Source of the DNA: Desulfobulbus elongatus DSM 2908
Lineage (GTDB): Bacteria > Desulfobacterota > Desulfobulbia > Desulfobulbales > Desulfobulbaceae
Length of the DNA stretch: 64,000 nt
Direction: 5' to 3'
Assembly: GCF_000621145.1 (NCBI RefSeq)
Contig: NZ_JHZB01000006.1
Coordinates: forward strand, 1 to 64,000
Shown: positions 29,194 to 38,451 of the stretch, one piece after another
How positions within the stretch are numbered: the stretch's first letter is position 1
How the letters are laid out: the number at the start of each line of letters is the position of its first letter
Position numbers and translations under genes: made by a program
The notes under the pieces: generated by a model
Seen by the model: the letters and a program-made list of their open reading frames with translations, nothing else
Database searches by the model: none
Told to the model about the DNA's origin: nothing

Positions 29194-31749
29194 TTACTTG
29201 CCCACCATCCCCTTGGCCCCGCCGGAGATCAGGGTGGCCAGATTGGTCATGATCCGGGGCAGGGCCAGGCCGCCCGGCGAGGCCAGGTAGCGCGGTTCCC
29301 ATATGGGATCGAATTTTTCCTTGTACGCCCGTAACCCCTTGAAGTTATAGAAATGTTCCCCGTGCTGATAGAGCAGTGAACCGGCCCGGTGCCACAGGGG
29401 GGCATGCGGGCGGTTGGCCAGACCGGCCAGGGGCGCCATGCCGAGGTTGAACCAGGCATAGCCCTGCTGCCGGCCCCAGAGGATCAGGCTGATGAACAGA
29501 TAGTCCATGGTGCCGGGCGGCGCCTCGGGGAGAAAGCGCATCAGGTCGATGGACATCTCTTCCCGCTCCGCTCCCAGCCATAGATTGGCAAAGGCGACGA
29601 TGTGCCCGTCGTGCCGCACCAGGGCCACGGGAGCGGCCCGTAGATATTCCGGCTGGAAAAAACCCAGGGAGAATCCTTTTTCCTTGGTTTTCTTGCCGGC
29701 CAGCCAGGTATCGGAAATCCGCCGCAATTCCGGCAGCAGGGCGGCAACGGCCGGGGTATCGACCAGTTCGAAGGTACATCCTTCCTTTTCCGCCCGGCGA
29801 TGCGAGTAGCGCAGGCCGCTTCGCGCCTTGCCCTCCAGGGAAAACCGGGCCAGCGGCACCCTGGCCTCCTCGCCGAGCTTGAGCAGGGTCAGGCCGAGGT
29901 CGAGGTAGAGATAGAGGGTGTCGTGGCCGACCTCGTAGAAGACCGGCCAGCCTTCGGCCCGCTCGCTGAGTTCGCGGAACCGCCAGACCAGTTCCTGATG
30001 CTCGGCCGGAGGACCGATGGGATCGCCGAGGGCGATCCAGCTCCTCCCCTCGACGGCATACATGATGAACGCGGTCGTGCTCTCGTTGAATAGAAGGGAT
30101 TTGTCGCCGAGCAGGGCCAGGTTGGCTCGCGTCTGCGGGCTGGCCGCGATAACGACCCTGGCCCGGTCCAATCCGGCGGCCTGGGCCAACGGGGTCACGA
30201 GGCGGGCCGGCCGCAGCAGGTGGGCGGCGGCGTACAGGAGCAACAGGCTCAAGGCACCGACCATGGCCCGGAGAAAGCGCGGCGCATCGCCGCTGATGGC
30301 GAAACGCCACCAGAGATCGTGGGAATACTCCACATGCTTGTAGGAGAAGAAGCCGAGCCAGATCGAACACCCCATGACCAGCAGAATCAGCAGGGTCCAT
30401 CTTCTGCCCAGCGGTTCGTTGAGCAGGGACGAACGGCGATAGAAGGCCTGGCGGCAGGGCAGCAGGGCCAGGAGCATCAGGCCCAGCACGATAGCCTCTT
30501 CGTAGTCCGCCCCCTTGAGCAGGGAAAAGAGCGAACCGCCGGCCAGCAGGATGACGGCCAGGAGATAGGCCGCATCAAGACGGCGCAGCAGCCCCCAGGC
30601 CACCAGCAGCAGGCCGGCCCCGGTGAGGCTGCCGAGAAAGTGCGAGAATTCCACCACCGGCAGGGGCAGCATGTTGTGCAGCCAATGCAGCCGTCCCGGA
30701 TGTCCGGGGGTTGCGCCGGAAACCAGCAGCACCGCCCCGCCGGCCAGGGTGGAGGCCGCCATGAGTTGCGGCACCAGGCTGGTGCCCAGCCGGGCGAAGC
30801 CCTTGACGATCCGCCCGGCCAGGGCCCGCTGCCGGAAAAATTCGATGCCGCCCAGCAGCAGGCTGGCGCAGGCCAGCGGCAGCAGATAGTACACGGCCCG
30901 GTACACCATGAGGCTGCCGGCCAGGGCATCCAGGGGCGCATGCGGCAGACTGAGCAGGATCAGCGATTCGAACACGCCGAGCCCACCGGGGACATGGCTG
31001 ATCAGGGCCACCACCTGGGCCAGGAGGAAGATCCCCAACAGATGCGGGAGCGACAGGTGGACGGATGCGGGCAGCAGCACATACAGCACGCTGCCGGCCA
31101 GCACCCAGTCGGCGGCGCCGATCAGCATCTGGGCCCAGGCCAGTCCGGGCCGGGGCAGGGACCACTGCCAGCCGCCCACCGCGAACGGGCGGGAACGCAG
31201 GTGCACGGTCGCCAGATAGGCCCCGACCAGGACGAGCAGGACCAGGCCCAGCAGGCGGACGGACAGGAAGGGCAGGTGCAGCGTGCCCGGAAGCCTGAGC
31301 GGTTCCATGACAAAGGTCATGCCGCCCGCCGCGCAGACGCCCAGCCAGAAGGTGGCAACCGTGAAGGAGAGCACCCTGGCGATCTCCTCGGTCGACAGTC
31401 CCCAGGCGGAATAGAGCCGGTAGCGGATCGAGCCGGCGGCCAGGAGCGACAGGCCGATATTGTTGCTGAAGGCGTAGCTGATGAAGGAGGTCAGGGCCAC
31501 CTTGTGGGTTGCCAGCGGGTGCTGCACATACCGGATCGCCAACCAGTCGTAGCCGGTCATGACCGTATAGCTCAGGACGGTCAGGCCCAGGGCCGCGGCG
31601 ATCTGGCCGGAATGGAGCGCATGCAGCTGGCGGAGGATGTCGTGGTAGTGGAACTCGCTCAGGGTCCGGTGCAGAAGCCACAGCGCCCCGCCGAACAGGG
31701 CCAGGGCCAGCAGGGGCATGAACATCCGAAGGTGCAGTGTTCGTCTCAT
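29194..31749 (-). CDS. mprF: Phosphatidylglycerol lysyltransferase (MprF/LpiA)
   Basis: This 851-residue integral membrane protein has an N-terminal flippase-like domain with multiple helices (~1-520; motifs HVPGGLGVFESLILLSL and FSNNIGLSLLAAGSIRYRLY). The C-terminal cytoplasmic synthase domain (DUF2156, ~545-840) contains LGDPIGPPAEHQELVWRF and DLMRFLPEAPPGTMDYLF. It transfers lysine from Lys-tRNA to phosphatidylglycerol and flips the product, lowering surface charge and protecting against cationic peptides and acid. The 45-base gap to the VirJ-like hydrolase suggests one operon for making and removing lysyl-PG. The start is the ATG at 31749; a GTG at 31788 is an alternative. Confidence 0.94.
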   Translation of the reverse strand: MRRTLHLRMFMPLLALALFGGALWLLHRTLSEFHYHDILRQLHALHSGQIAAALGLTVLSYTVMTGYDWLAIRYVQHPLATHKVALTSFISYAFSNNIGLSLLAAGSIRYRLYSAWGLSTEEIARVLSFTVATFWLGVCAAGGMTFVMEPLRLPGTLHLPFLSVRLLGLVLLVLVGAYLATVHLRSRPFAVGGWQWSLPRPGLAWAQMLIGAADWVLAGSVLYVLLPASVHLSLPHLLGIFLLAQVVALISHVPGGLGVFESLILLSLPHAPLDALAGSLMVYRAVYYLLPLACASLLLGGIEFFRQRALAGRIVKGFARLGTSLVPQLMAASTLAGGAVLLVSGATPGHPGRLHWLHNMLPLPVVEFSHFLGSLTGAGLLLVAWGLLRRLDAAYLLAVILLAGGSLFSLLKGADYEEAIVLGLMLLALLPCRQAFYRRSSLLNEPLGRRWTLLILLVMGCSIWLGFFSYKHVEYSHDLWWRFAISGDAPRFLRAMVGALSLLLLYAAAHLLRPARLVTPLAQAAGLDRARVVIAASPQTRANLALLGDKSLLFNESTTAFIMYAVEGRSWIALGDPIGPPAEHQELVWRFRELSERAEGWPVFYEVGHDTLYLYLDLGLTLLKLGEEARVPLARFSLEGKARSGLRYSHRRAEKEGCTFELVDTPAVAALLPELRRISDTWLAGKKTKEKGFSLGFFQPEYLRAAPVALVRHDGHIVAFANLWLGAEREEMSIDLMRFLPEAPPGTMDYLFISLILWGRQQGYAWFNLGMAPLAGLANRPHAPLWHRAGSLLYQHGEHFYNFKGLRAYKEKFDPIWEPRYLASPGGLALPRIMTNLATLISGGAKGMVGK

Positions 31750-31998
31750 TCCATGGTTTCCGGGAAAAGAGTGCCAGGCCGCCGGCACGCGCCATCGTTC
31801 CGTGTCCGCCAGACTATCCCATCAAAACCGGTCCCGACAACGTATTTCTTGGCGGTGCCCTTGGTCTGCGGTCCGGGCGCATGGGACCGCCTCGCGGAAG
31901 ACGGGGATGGGGTGGTCTGCAAATTGTCGTTGCAAAAATCGGCGCAACACACAAAGGTGACCGGCAGGGGAAGACAACCGCCGCACCGGGCGGGGAGC

Positions 31999-32610
31999 AT
32001 GGACGAGAGGTGCAGGGTGCATCTGTATCAGGTGTTCAGCCATTCCGGACCGCTGGCCGGCAACAACCGGCGGCTGCGGCATTGCCCGCAGTGCGGCGCC
32101 CGCTTCGCCGAACGGGTGCTGGCCCGGTTCGAGCGGCAGCGCTGCGAGCGGTGCGCCGCTGTCCATCATCTCAATCCCGCCCCCGGCATCACCATGCTCG
32201 TCCGGTCGGCCGCAGGCGAGATCCTCATCGGCAGGCGCCGGGCAACAGCCCGCTACGGCAACAGGTGGTGCCTGCCCGGCGGCTACATCGAGTACGAGGA
32301 ATCGTTCATCGACACCGCCCGCCGCGAGGTCCGGGAGGAGACCGGGCTGGAGGTGCGGATCGACGGCATCGTCAATGTGGTGTCCAACCATCTCGACGAT
32401 TGCCACCACACCCTGGTGATCGTGCTGCTCGGGGAGATGGTGGCGGGCAGCCCCGAGCCCGGCGACGACCTGACGGCCCTCAAGTGGATCGACCGGCACG
32501 CGCATGCGGGCATCGACTATGCCTTCGAGGCGGACCGGCGGATCATCGACGGATATTTTGCCGGCGGTTTGCAAATGTTGCCGATTGATGCCAGAATCGA
32601 ACAAAGGTGA
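31999..32610 (+). CDS. Nudix hydrolase with N-terminal zinc ribbon
   Basis: This protein of about 203 residues has a zinc ribbon, CPQCG...CERC (about residues 30-52). A Nudix domain follows with the box GGYIEYEESFIDTARREV...REETGLEV. The arrangement resembles NudC-type and other zinc-ribbon Nudix hydrolases that cleave nucleoside diphosphates linked to other moieties; the substrate cannot be read. The ATG at 31999 has GGGGAG too close to it, so the in-frame GTG at 32017, preceded by GAGAGG, is a fair alternative start. It is divergent from mprF. The next gene starts 59 bases downstream. Confidence 0.87.
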   Translation: MDERCRVHLYQVFSHSGPLAGNNRRLRHCPQCGARFAERVLARFERQRCERCAAVHHLNPAPGITMLVRSAAGEILIGRRRATARYGNRWCLPGGYIEYEESFIDTARREVREETGLEVRIDGIVNVVSNHLDDCHHTLVIVLLGEMVAGSPEPGDDLTALKWIDRHAHAGIDYAFEADRRIIDGYFAGGLQMLPIDARIEQR

Positions 32611-32669
32611 ATTCGTGCGCTAAGCGTGCCGCCGCGACCGGCGGCGCATGGTCAAGGAGGAGCGGGCAG

Positions 32670-34202
32670 ATGTTTGAATCAGCGGAGTTGGGGCACAAAA
32701 TCAAGAAATCGGTCTACGAAAAGGAGGTGCCGGCCCTGCGGGAGGCGCTCCTCGACGCCCAGTTCGAGCTGGCGAAATCGGCGGCCTTCCAGGTGATCAT
32801 CCTGGTGGGCGGCCTGGACGGCTCCGGCCGCGGCGCCACCGTCAACCTGCTCAACGAGTGGATGGACCCGCGCCACATCCAGACCCACGGCATGGGCGAA
32901 CCCTCGGACGAGGAACTCGACCGGCCGATGATGTGGCGCTTCTGGCGATCCCTGCCGCCCAAGGGCAAGATCGGCGTTTTCCTCGGCTCCTGGTACACCT
33001 GGCCGATCCTGAACCGGGTCAATGGCCGCACCGAGGACGCCGATCTCGACCAGAGCCTGGAACGGGCCGCCCGGCTGGAAAAAATGCTGGTGGATGAGGG
33101 CGCGCTGGTGATCAAGCTCTGGCTGCATCTGTCCAAGGAGAAGCAGGAAAAGCGGTTCAAGGAGCTGGAGAAGAATCCCCTGACCCGCTGGAAGGTGACC
33201 AAGCGCGACTGGAAGCATTACAAACAGTACGACAAGTTCCGGGCCGTGCACGAAAAGGTCATCCGGCACACCAGCACGGCCGAGGCCCCCTGGCTGGTCA
33301 TCGAGGGCGAGGATGCGCAGTACCGCAACCTGACCGTGGGCAAGGTGATCCTCAAGGCCATCCAGGGCCGGCTGCAACTGGAGGCCTCGCCGCAGCCCCG
33401 CATCCTGGCGCCGCCCCTGTTGCCGCCCATCGACAACCTGCACCTGCTCAAGACCCTGGACATGACCCAGGCGGTCGAAAAAAAGAGCTACAAGGTCAAG
33501 CTGGAGAAACTGCAGGGCCGGCTCAACGAGCTGACCCGCGATCCCAAGTTCCGCTACATGTCGGTGATCGTGGTCTTCGAGGGCAACGACGCCGCCGGCA
33601 AGGGCGGCAGCATCCGCCGCATCACCGGGGCTCTGGACGCCCGCTATTACCAGGTGATTCCCATCGCGGCCCCCACCGAGGAGGAACGAGTCCAGCCCTA
33701 TCTGTGGCGGTTCTGGCGGCATCTGCCGCGCAAGGGCCGGGTGACCGTCTTCGACCGCTCCTGGTACGGCCGGGTGCTGGTGGAGCGGGTCGAGGGCTTC
33801 TGCTCGGAGGCCGACTGGATGCGGGCCTACGGCGAAATCAACGACTTCGAGGCGCAGATGGTCCGCCACCGCCTGATGGTGGTCAAATTCTGGCTGGCCA
33901 TCACCAAGGACGAACAGTTGCGCCGGTTCAAGGACCGGGAGAAGACCGGCTTCAAGAATTTCAAGATCACCGAGGAGGACTGGCGCAACCGGGAAAAATG
34001 GGAGCTGTACGAACAGGCGGTCTGCGACATGGTGGACCGGACCAGCACCCTGATGGCCCCGTGGACGCTGGTTGAGGCCAACGACAAGTATTTCGCCCGC
34101 ATCAAGATCCTGAAGACGCTGTGCGACCGCATTGAGGACAAGCTGAAGGAGCTGCACGAGACGGGGATCGATTATCTGGACAAACCCAAAAAGGGCGACT
34201 GA
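32670..34202 (+). CDS. pap: Polyphosphate:AMP phosphotransferase (two-domain PPK2)
   Basis: This 510-residue protein has two fused PPK2 domains, the class II architecture that phosphorylates AMP to ADP with polyphosphate. The C-terminal domain is catalytic: Walker A EGNDAAGKGGSI (~325), lid region VQPYLWRFWRHLPRKG and FDRSWYGRVLVERVEG. In the N-terminal domain the P-loop reads GGLDGSGRGATV, with Arg where the catalytic Lys should be, and the SWY motif is FLGSWYTWP. It is therefore probably structural, as in known class II enzymes. AGGAGG lies 9 bases before the ATG at 32670. It recycles AMP under energy stress. Confidence 0.94.
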   Translation: MFESAELGHKIKKSVYEKEVPALREALLDAQFELAKSAAFQVIILVGGLDGSGRGATVNLLNEWMDPRHIQTHGMGEPSDEELDRPMMWRFWRSLPPKGKIGVFLGSWYTWPILNRVNGRTEDADLDQSLERAARLEKMLVDEGALVIKLWLHLSKEKQEKRFKELEKNPLTRWKVTKRDWKHYKQYDKFRAVHEKVIRHTSTAEAPWLVIEGEDAQYRNLTVGKVILKAIQGRLQLEASPQPRILAPPLLPPIDNLHLLKTLDMTQAVEKKSYKVKLEKLQGRLNELTRDPKFRYMSVIVVFEGNDAAGKGGSIRRITGALDARYYQVIPIAAPTEEERVQPYLWRFWRHLPRKGRVTVFDRSWYGRVLVERVEGFCSEADWMRAYGEINDFEAQMVRHRLMVVKFWLAITKDEQLRRFKDREKTGFKNFKITEEDWRNREKWELYEQAVCDMVDRTSTLMAPWTLVEANDKYFARIKILKTLCDRIEDKLKELHETGIDYLDKPKKGD

Positions 34203-34281
34203 GTCCCCGACCCGTCTCGACCCGCTCCGACCGGAACGCACCGGGGCGGAACCGAGGCACGCATTGGCATGAGAGGCGGAT

Positions 34282-35097
34282 ATGGTTGAGTTCATCGCAC
34301 AGTTCAATCCGATTGTGCAGGCGTTGCTGGCGACCCTGTTCACCTGGGCCGTGACCGCGGCCGGGGCCGGGCTCGTCTTTCTCCAGCGGGAGATCAACCC
34401 CAAGCTGCTGGACGGCATGCTCGGTTTCGCCGCCGGGGTGATGATCGCGGCCAGCTTCTGGTCGCTCCTGGCGCCGGGGATCGAGATGGCCGGGCACCTG
34501 GGCCACATCCCCTGGCTGACCGCCACCATCGGCTTCATGGGCGGCGGTGTCTTCATGCGGCTCACCGACAGGTTCCTGCCCCACCTCCATCCGGGCCTGG
34601 CCCTGGCGGACAGCGAGGGCATCAAGACCTCCTGGCAGCGCTCCACCCTGCTGGTGCTGGCCATCACCCTGCACAACATCCCCGAGGGGCTGGCGGTGGG
34701 CGTGGCCTTCGGCGCGGTGGCCGCGGACCTGCCCTCGGCCTCCCTCGGCGGGGCCATCGCCCTAGCCATCGGTATCGGCCTGCAGAATTTTCCCGAGGGG
34801 ACGGCGGTGGCCATGCCGCTGCGGCGCGAGGGCCTGAGCCGGCGGAAGAGCTTTTTCCTGGGCCAGGCCTCCGGCGTGGTCGAGCCGATCGCCGGCGTGC
34901 TCGGCGCCTGTTTTGTCCTCAAGATGCAGCACATCCTGCCCTATGCCCTCTGTTTCGCCGCCGGGGCCATGATTTTCGTGGTGGTCGAGGAACTGATTCC
35001 CGAATCCCAGCGCAAACAGGCCAACATCGACTTCGTGACCATGGCCACTTTGGCCGGATTCGCCACCATGATGATCCTCGATGTCGCCCTCGGCTGA
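34282..35097 (+). CDS. ZIP family metal transporter
   Basis: This 271-residue, eight-helix transporter of the ZIP family (GufA/ZupT-like) moves zinc or other divalent metals into the cytoplasm. The metal-site motifs are plain: [17 protein letters not shown] in helix IV and [18 protein letters not shown] in helix V. The variable loop carries a short histidine group (FLPHLHPG). A gap of 79 bases separates it from the PPK2 gene on the same strand. Confidence 0.92.
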   Translation: MVEFIAQFNPIVQALLATLFTWAVTAAGAGLVFLQREINPKLLDGMLGFAAGVMIAASFWSLLAPGIEMAGHLGHIPWLTATIGFMGGGVFMRLTDRFLPHLHPGLALADSEGIKTSWQRSTLLVLAITLHNIPEGLAVGVAFGAVAADLPSASLGGAIALAIGIGLQNFPEGTAVAMPLRREGLSRRKSFFLGQASGVVEPIAGVLGACFVLKMQHILPYALCFAAGAMIFVVVEELIPESQRKQANIDFVTMATLAGFATMMILDVALG

Positions 35098-35139
35098 GGG
35101 CGGCCGGTCATCGCAGCCCGTTCACGAGAGGAGGGATGC

Positions 35140-35880
35140 ATGGAAAGAGACCGCAAGATCGCCCTGCTGATCGATTGCGACAATGCCAGCCATCAGGCGG
35201 TGGACGGCGTGCTCAACGAACTGGCCAAGTACGGGGTCACCAACATCAGGCGGGCCTACGGCAACTGGAAAACGCCCCATCTCAAGGGATGGGAGGAGCA
35301 GCTGCACCCCTACGCCATCCAGCCCATCCAGCAGTTCGCCTACACCCAGGGCAAGAACGCCACCGACGCCGCCATGATCATCGACGCCATGGACCTGCTG
35401 TACACCCAGCAACTGGACGCCTTCGCCCTCATGACCAGCGACAGCGATTTCACCCCGCTGGTCATGCGCATCCTGACCAACGGCCTCACGGTGTACGGCT
35501 TCGGCGAGCAGAAGACGCCGCTGCCCTTTGTCAATGCCTGCTCCCAGTTCATCTACACGGAACATCTGCTGGCCGCGGCCGAAACCGAAAGCGGCGAGGT
35601 GCCGGTGGATGCGCCCCGCGATCTGAAGAAATCGCGGGGCGAGCTGCGCGGCGACACCTGGCTGGTCAAGCTGCTCCGCAATGCCGCCGAGCAGACCGCC
35701 GAAGAGGACGGCTGGTCGCACCTGGGCCGGGTCGGCCAGTACATCTCGAACACCACGTCCTTTTCGCCCGTCAACTACGGCTATAAAAAACTGAGCGATC
35801 TCGTCCGGATGACCGATCTGTTCCAGGTCGAGATGCGCAAGAACAATTCGGTGATGTACATCAAGGACAGTCGGAAATAG
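35140..35880 (+). CDS. NYN-domain ribonuclease-like protein with C-terminal OST-HTH/LOTUS domain
   Basis: The 246-residue protein has an N-terminal NYN (PIN-like) domain with its acidic metal-binding signatures LLIDCDNAS (~9), DAAMIIDAMDLL (~80) and MTSDSDFTPLVMRI (~100). A polar linker follows, then a C-terminal OST-HTH/LOTUS domain (~165-246: WLVKLLRNAAEQTAEEDGW, YISNTTSFSPVNYGYKKLS). NYN domains are predicted RNases and LOTUS domains bind RNA, including G-quadruplexes, so RNA processing or turnover is likely. The family is LabA/MARF1-like. It begins 42 bases after the ZIP transporter and 40 bases before gnd, so it may belong to that transcript. Confidence 0.9.
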   Translation: MERDRKIALLIDCDNASHQAVDGVLNELAKYGVTNIRRAYGNWKTPHLKGWEEQLHPYAIQPIQQFAYTQGKNATDAAMIIDAMDLLYTQQLDAFALMTSDSDFTPLVMRILTNGLTVYGFGEQKTPLPFVNACSQFIYTEHLLAAAETESGEVPVDAPRDLKKSRGELRGDTWLVKLLRNAAEQTAEEDGWSHLGRVGQYISNTTSFSPVNYGYKKLSDLVRMTDLFQVEMRKNNSVMYIKDSRK

Positions 35881-35920
35881 CGGGATCTGTCGCAAACAAG
35901 AACATGTTCGGGAGGCAAGC

Positions 35921-36937
35921 ATGCAGCTGGGAATGATCGGGATCGGCAGGATGGGGGGCGACATGGTGCGGCGGCTGCTGCGCCGGGGGCATGCGTGCGT
36001 GGTCTACGCCCGCCGGGCCGGGGCGGCGGACACACTGGTGGCGGAGGGCGCCGTGGCGGTGGCCGCCTACGGCGAGCTGGTCGCCCGCCTGGCCGCGCCG
36101 CGCGTGGTCTGGCTGATGGTGCCCGCCGCCGCGGTCGACGGGGTGATTGCCGAACTGGCGCCGCTGCTGGCGCCGGGCGACATCTTGGTGGACGGCGGCA
36201 ACTCGCACTACCAGGACGATCTCCGCCGCAGCGAGGTCCTGCGCGCTCGTGGCATCCGCTATCTCGACGTCGGCACCAGCGGCGGCGTCTGGGGGCTTGA
36301 TCGGGGCTACTGCCTGATGATCGGCGGCGAGGACGAGGCCGTGCGGCGGCTCGATCCCGTTTTCCGCGACCTGGCGCCCGGCGTCGGCCAGGTGGCGCCC
36401 ACACCCGGCCGGCCGGCGGGCTCGACCGCCGAGCAGGGCTATTTCCACTGCGGCCCGAGCGGGGCCGGCCATTTCGTCAAGATGATCCACAACGGCATCG
36501 AATACGGCCTGATGGCCGCCTACGCCGAAGGGTTCAACATCCTCCGCCACGCCAACATCGGCAGCGGCGGGCAGGCCAGCGACGCTGAGACCGCGCCGCT
36601 TGCGCATCCCGAGCATTTCCGCTACGACTTCAACCTGGCCGACATCGCCGAACTGTGGCGGCGCGGCTCGGTGATTCCCTCCTGGCTGCTCGACCTGAGC
36701 GCCAGGGCCCTGGCCGAGCAGCCGACCCTGGCCGGGTTCGCCGGCCGGGTATCCGATTCTGGTGAAGGCCGCTGGACCATCAATGCCGCCGTCGAGGCCG
36801 GCGTGCCCGCGCCGGTGCTGAGCGCCGCCCTGTTCCAGCGCTTCGGCTCGCGCGGTCACGGCGATTTCGCCGCCCAACTGCTCTCGGCCCTGCGGGCGCA
36901 GTTTGGCGGCCACGGCGAACGGCCGGCGGAGGGCTGA
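35921..36937 (+). CDS. gnd: 6-phosphogluconate dehydrogenase, decarboxylating (short type)
   Basis: This 338-residue enzyme oxidatively decarboxylates 6-phosphogluconate to ribulose 5-phosphate. It has a Rossmann N-terminus MIGIGRMGGDMVRRLLRRG, the substrate motifs GTSGGVWGLDRGYCLMIGG and GPSGAGHFVKMIHNGIEYG, and the short C-terminal domain of the dimeric/tetrameric short class (GntZ/YqeC-like, ~300-340 residues). GGGAGG lies before the ATG. It opens a tight operon: zwf begins 2 bases after its stop. Confidence 0.95.
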   Translation: MQLGMIGIGRMGGDMVRRLLRRGHACVVYARRAGAADTLVAEGAVAVAAYGELVARLAAPRVVWLMVPAAAVDGVIAELAPLLAPGDILVDGGNSHYQDDLRRSEVLRARGIRYLDVGTSGGVWGLDRGYCLMIGGEDEAVRRLDPVFRDLAPGVGQVAPTPGRPAGSTAEQGYFHCGPSGAGHFVKMIHNGIEYGLMAAYAEGFNILRHANIGSGGQASDAETAPLAHPEHFRYDFNLADIAELWRRGSVIPSWLLDLSARALAEQPTLAGFAGRVSDSGEGRWTINAAVEAGVPAPVLSAALFQRFGSRGHGDFAAQLLSALRAQFGGHGERPAEG

Positions 36938-36939
36938 TC

Positions 36940-38451
36940 ATGGCGCACACCGCATCCCTGCCTCCGACCATCCTGGTCATCGTCGGCGCGGCCGGCGACC
37001 TGACCCGGCGCAAACTGATCCCCGCCCTCTACAACCTCCATCTGGACCGACAGCTGCCCGACCGGTTCGCCATTATCGGCGTGGCCCGCCGGCCGCTGGA
37101 GGACGACGCCTTCCGCCAGAGCCTGCGCGAGGGCGTGGCCAGCTTTTCCCGGCGCGGCATCGCCGACGAGGCGGTCTGGCGGACATTTGCCGAAGGGGTG
37201 TCCTATCTGTCCGAGGATGTGCTCAGCCCGGCCTCCGGCCTGGCGCTCAGCAGCCGCCTGGCCGCCATCGAAAAAGACTGGGGCGTGCGCGCCAACCGCA
37301 TCCACTATCTGGCCGTGCCGCCGCAGATGATGGAGCCGTCCGCGGCCATGCTCCAGCGGCTGGGGGTCTGCCGCGACTGCGCCCACGACCGGCTGGTGGT
37401 GGAAAAGCCCTTCGGCCGCGACCTGGAGTCGGCCCGGGCCCTGAACCGCTTCCTCGGCGAACTGTTCGTCGAATCGCAGATTTACCGGATCGACCACTAC
37501 CTGGGCAAGGAAACGGTGCAGAACATCCTGGCCTTCCGCTTCGCCAACTCGCTGTTCGAGCCCATCTGGAACCGGCGCTACATCGATCAGGTGCAGATCA
37601 CCGTGGCCGAGACCGTGGGCGTGGAGGAGCGCGGCGACTATTACGACCGGGCCGGCGCCCTGCGCGACATGGTCCAGAACCATCTCCTCCAGCTGCTCTG
37701 CCTGGTGGCCATGGAGCCGCCGATTTCCTTCGATGCCGACGACATCCGCAACAAGAAGGTGGACGTGCTCCGGGCCATCCGGCCGTTCCATCCGGACGCC
37801 ATCCACCGGGTGGCGGTCCGGGGCCAGTACCGGCGGGGCACCGTGCTCGGCCGGGATGTGCGGGGCTACCGCGAGGAGGCCAAGGTCGCCCCGGATTCGA
37901 CCACCGAGACCTTTGCCGCCTTCACCTTCCACATCGACAACTGGCGCTGGCAGGGCGTGCCCTTTTATCTGCGTACCGGCAAGCGGTTGCCGGCCAAGGT
38001 GTCGGAGATCAACGTGCTCTTCCACGAGCCGCCGCACCAGTTTTTCCCCTCGGCCGCGGTGGAGAGTTGGCAGCCGAACCGGATCGTCATCCGCATCCAG
38101 CCGGAAGAGGGGATCGGCACCCGCATCCAGGTCAAGCAGCCGGGCACGCGCATGCTGCTCGGCACGGCGGAGATGCGGTTCCGCTACCACGAAGCCTTCC
38201 GCACCCCGGCGCCCGAGGCCTACGAAACCCTGCTGCTCGACGTGATTCGCGGCGACGCCACCCTGTTCATGCGGTCCGACCAGATCGAGTGCGCCTGGCA
38301 GGTGGTGACCCCGATCCTGGAGGCCTGGGATTCGGTGCCGGCCGCCGGTTTTTCCGAATACGCCGCCGGCACCTGGGGGCCGGAGTCGGCCGACCTGATG
38401 GTGGCCCGGCAGCGGCACAGTTGGCTGCAACCTTCGGTGGCTCCGGAATGA
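36940..38451 (+). CDS. zwf: Glucose-6-phosphate 1-dehydrogenase
   Basis: This 503-residue enzyme commits glucose 6-phosphate to the pentose phosphate pathway, reducing NADP+. The cofactor motif GAAGDLTRRKLIPALYNL lies near the N-terminus, the active-site motif RIDHYLGKETVQNI near residue 185, and the FTFHIDNWRWQGVPFYLRTG region near 330. Its stop overlaps the pgl start (ATGA), so the two are translationally coupled. Confidence 0.97.
   Translation: MAHTASLPPTILVIVGAAGDLTRRKLIPALYNLHLDRQLPDRFAIIGVARRPLEDDAFRQSLREGVASFSRRGIADEAVWRTFAEGVSYLSEDVLSPASGLALSSRLAAIEKDWGVRANRIHYLAVPPQMMEPSAAMLQRLGVCRDCAHDRLVVEKPFGRDLESARALNRFLGELFVESQIYRIDHYLGKETVQNILAFRFANSLFEPIWNRRYIDQVQITVAETVGVEERGDYYDRAGALRDMVQNHLLQLLCLVAMEPPISFDADDIRNKKVDVLRAIRPFHPDAIHRVAVRGQYRRGTVLGRDVRGYREEAKVAPDSTTETFAAFTFHIDNWRWQGVPFYLRTGKRLPAKVSEINVLFHEPPHQFFPSAAVESWQPNRIVIRIQPEEGIGTRIQVKQPGTRMLLGTAEMRFRYHEAFRTPAPEAYETLLLDVIRGDATLFMRSDQIECAWQVVTPILEAWDSVPAAGFSEYAAGTWGPESADLMVARQRHSWLQPSVAPE

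Noticed and set aside
30220-32610. Plus-strand frame of ~796 residues across mprF
   Set aside because: Only its last ~200 residues (Nudix) are gene-like. The rest is Gln/Gly-rich antisense to the MprF gene.
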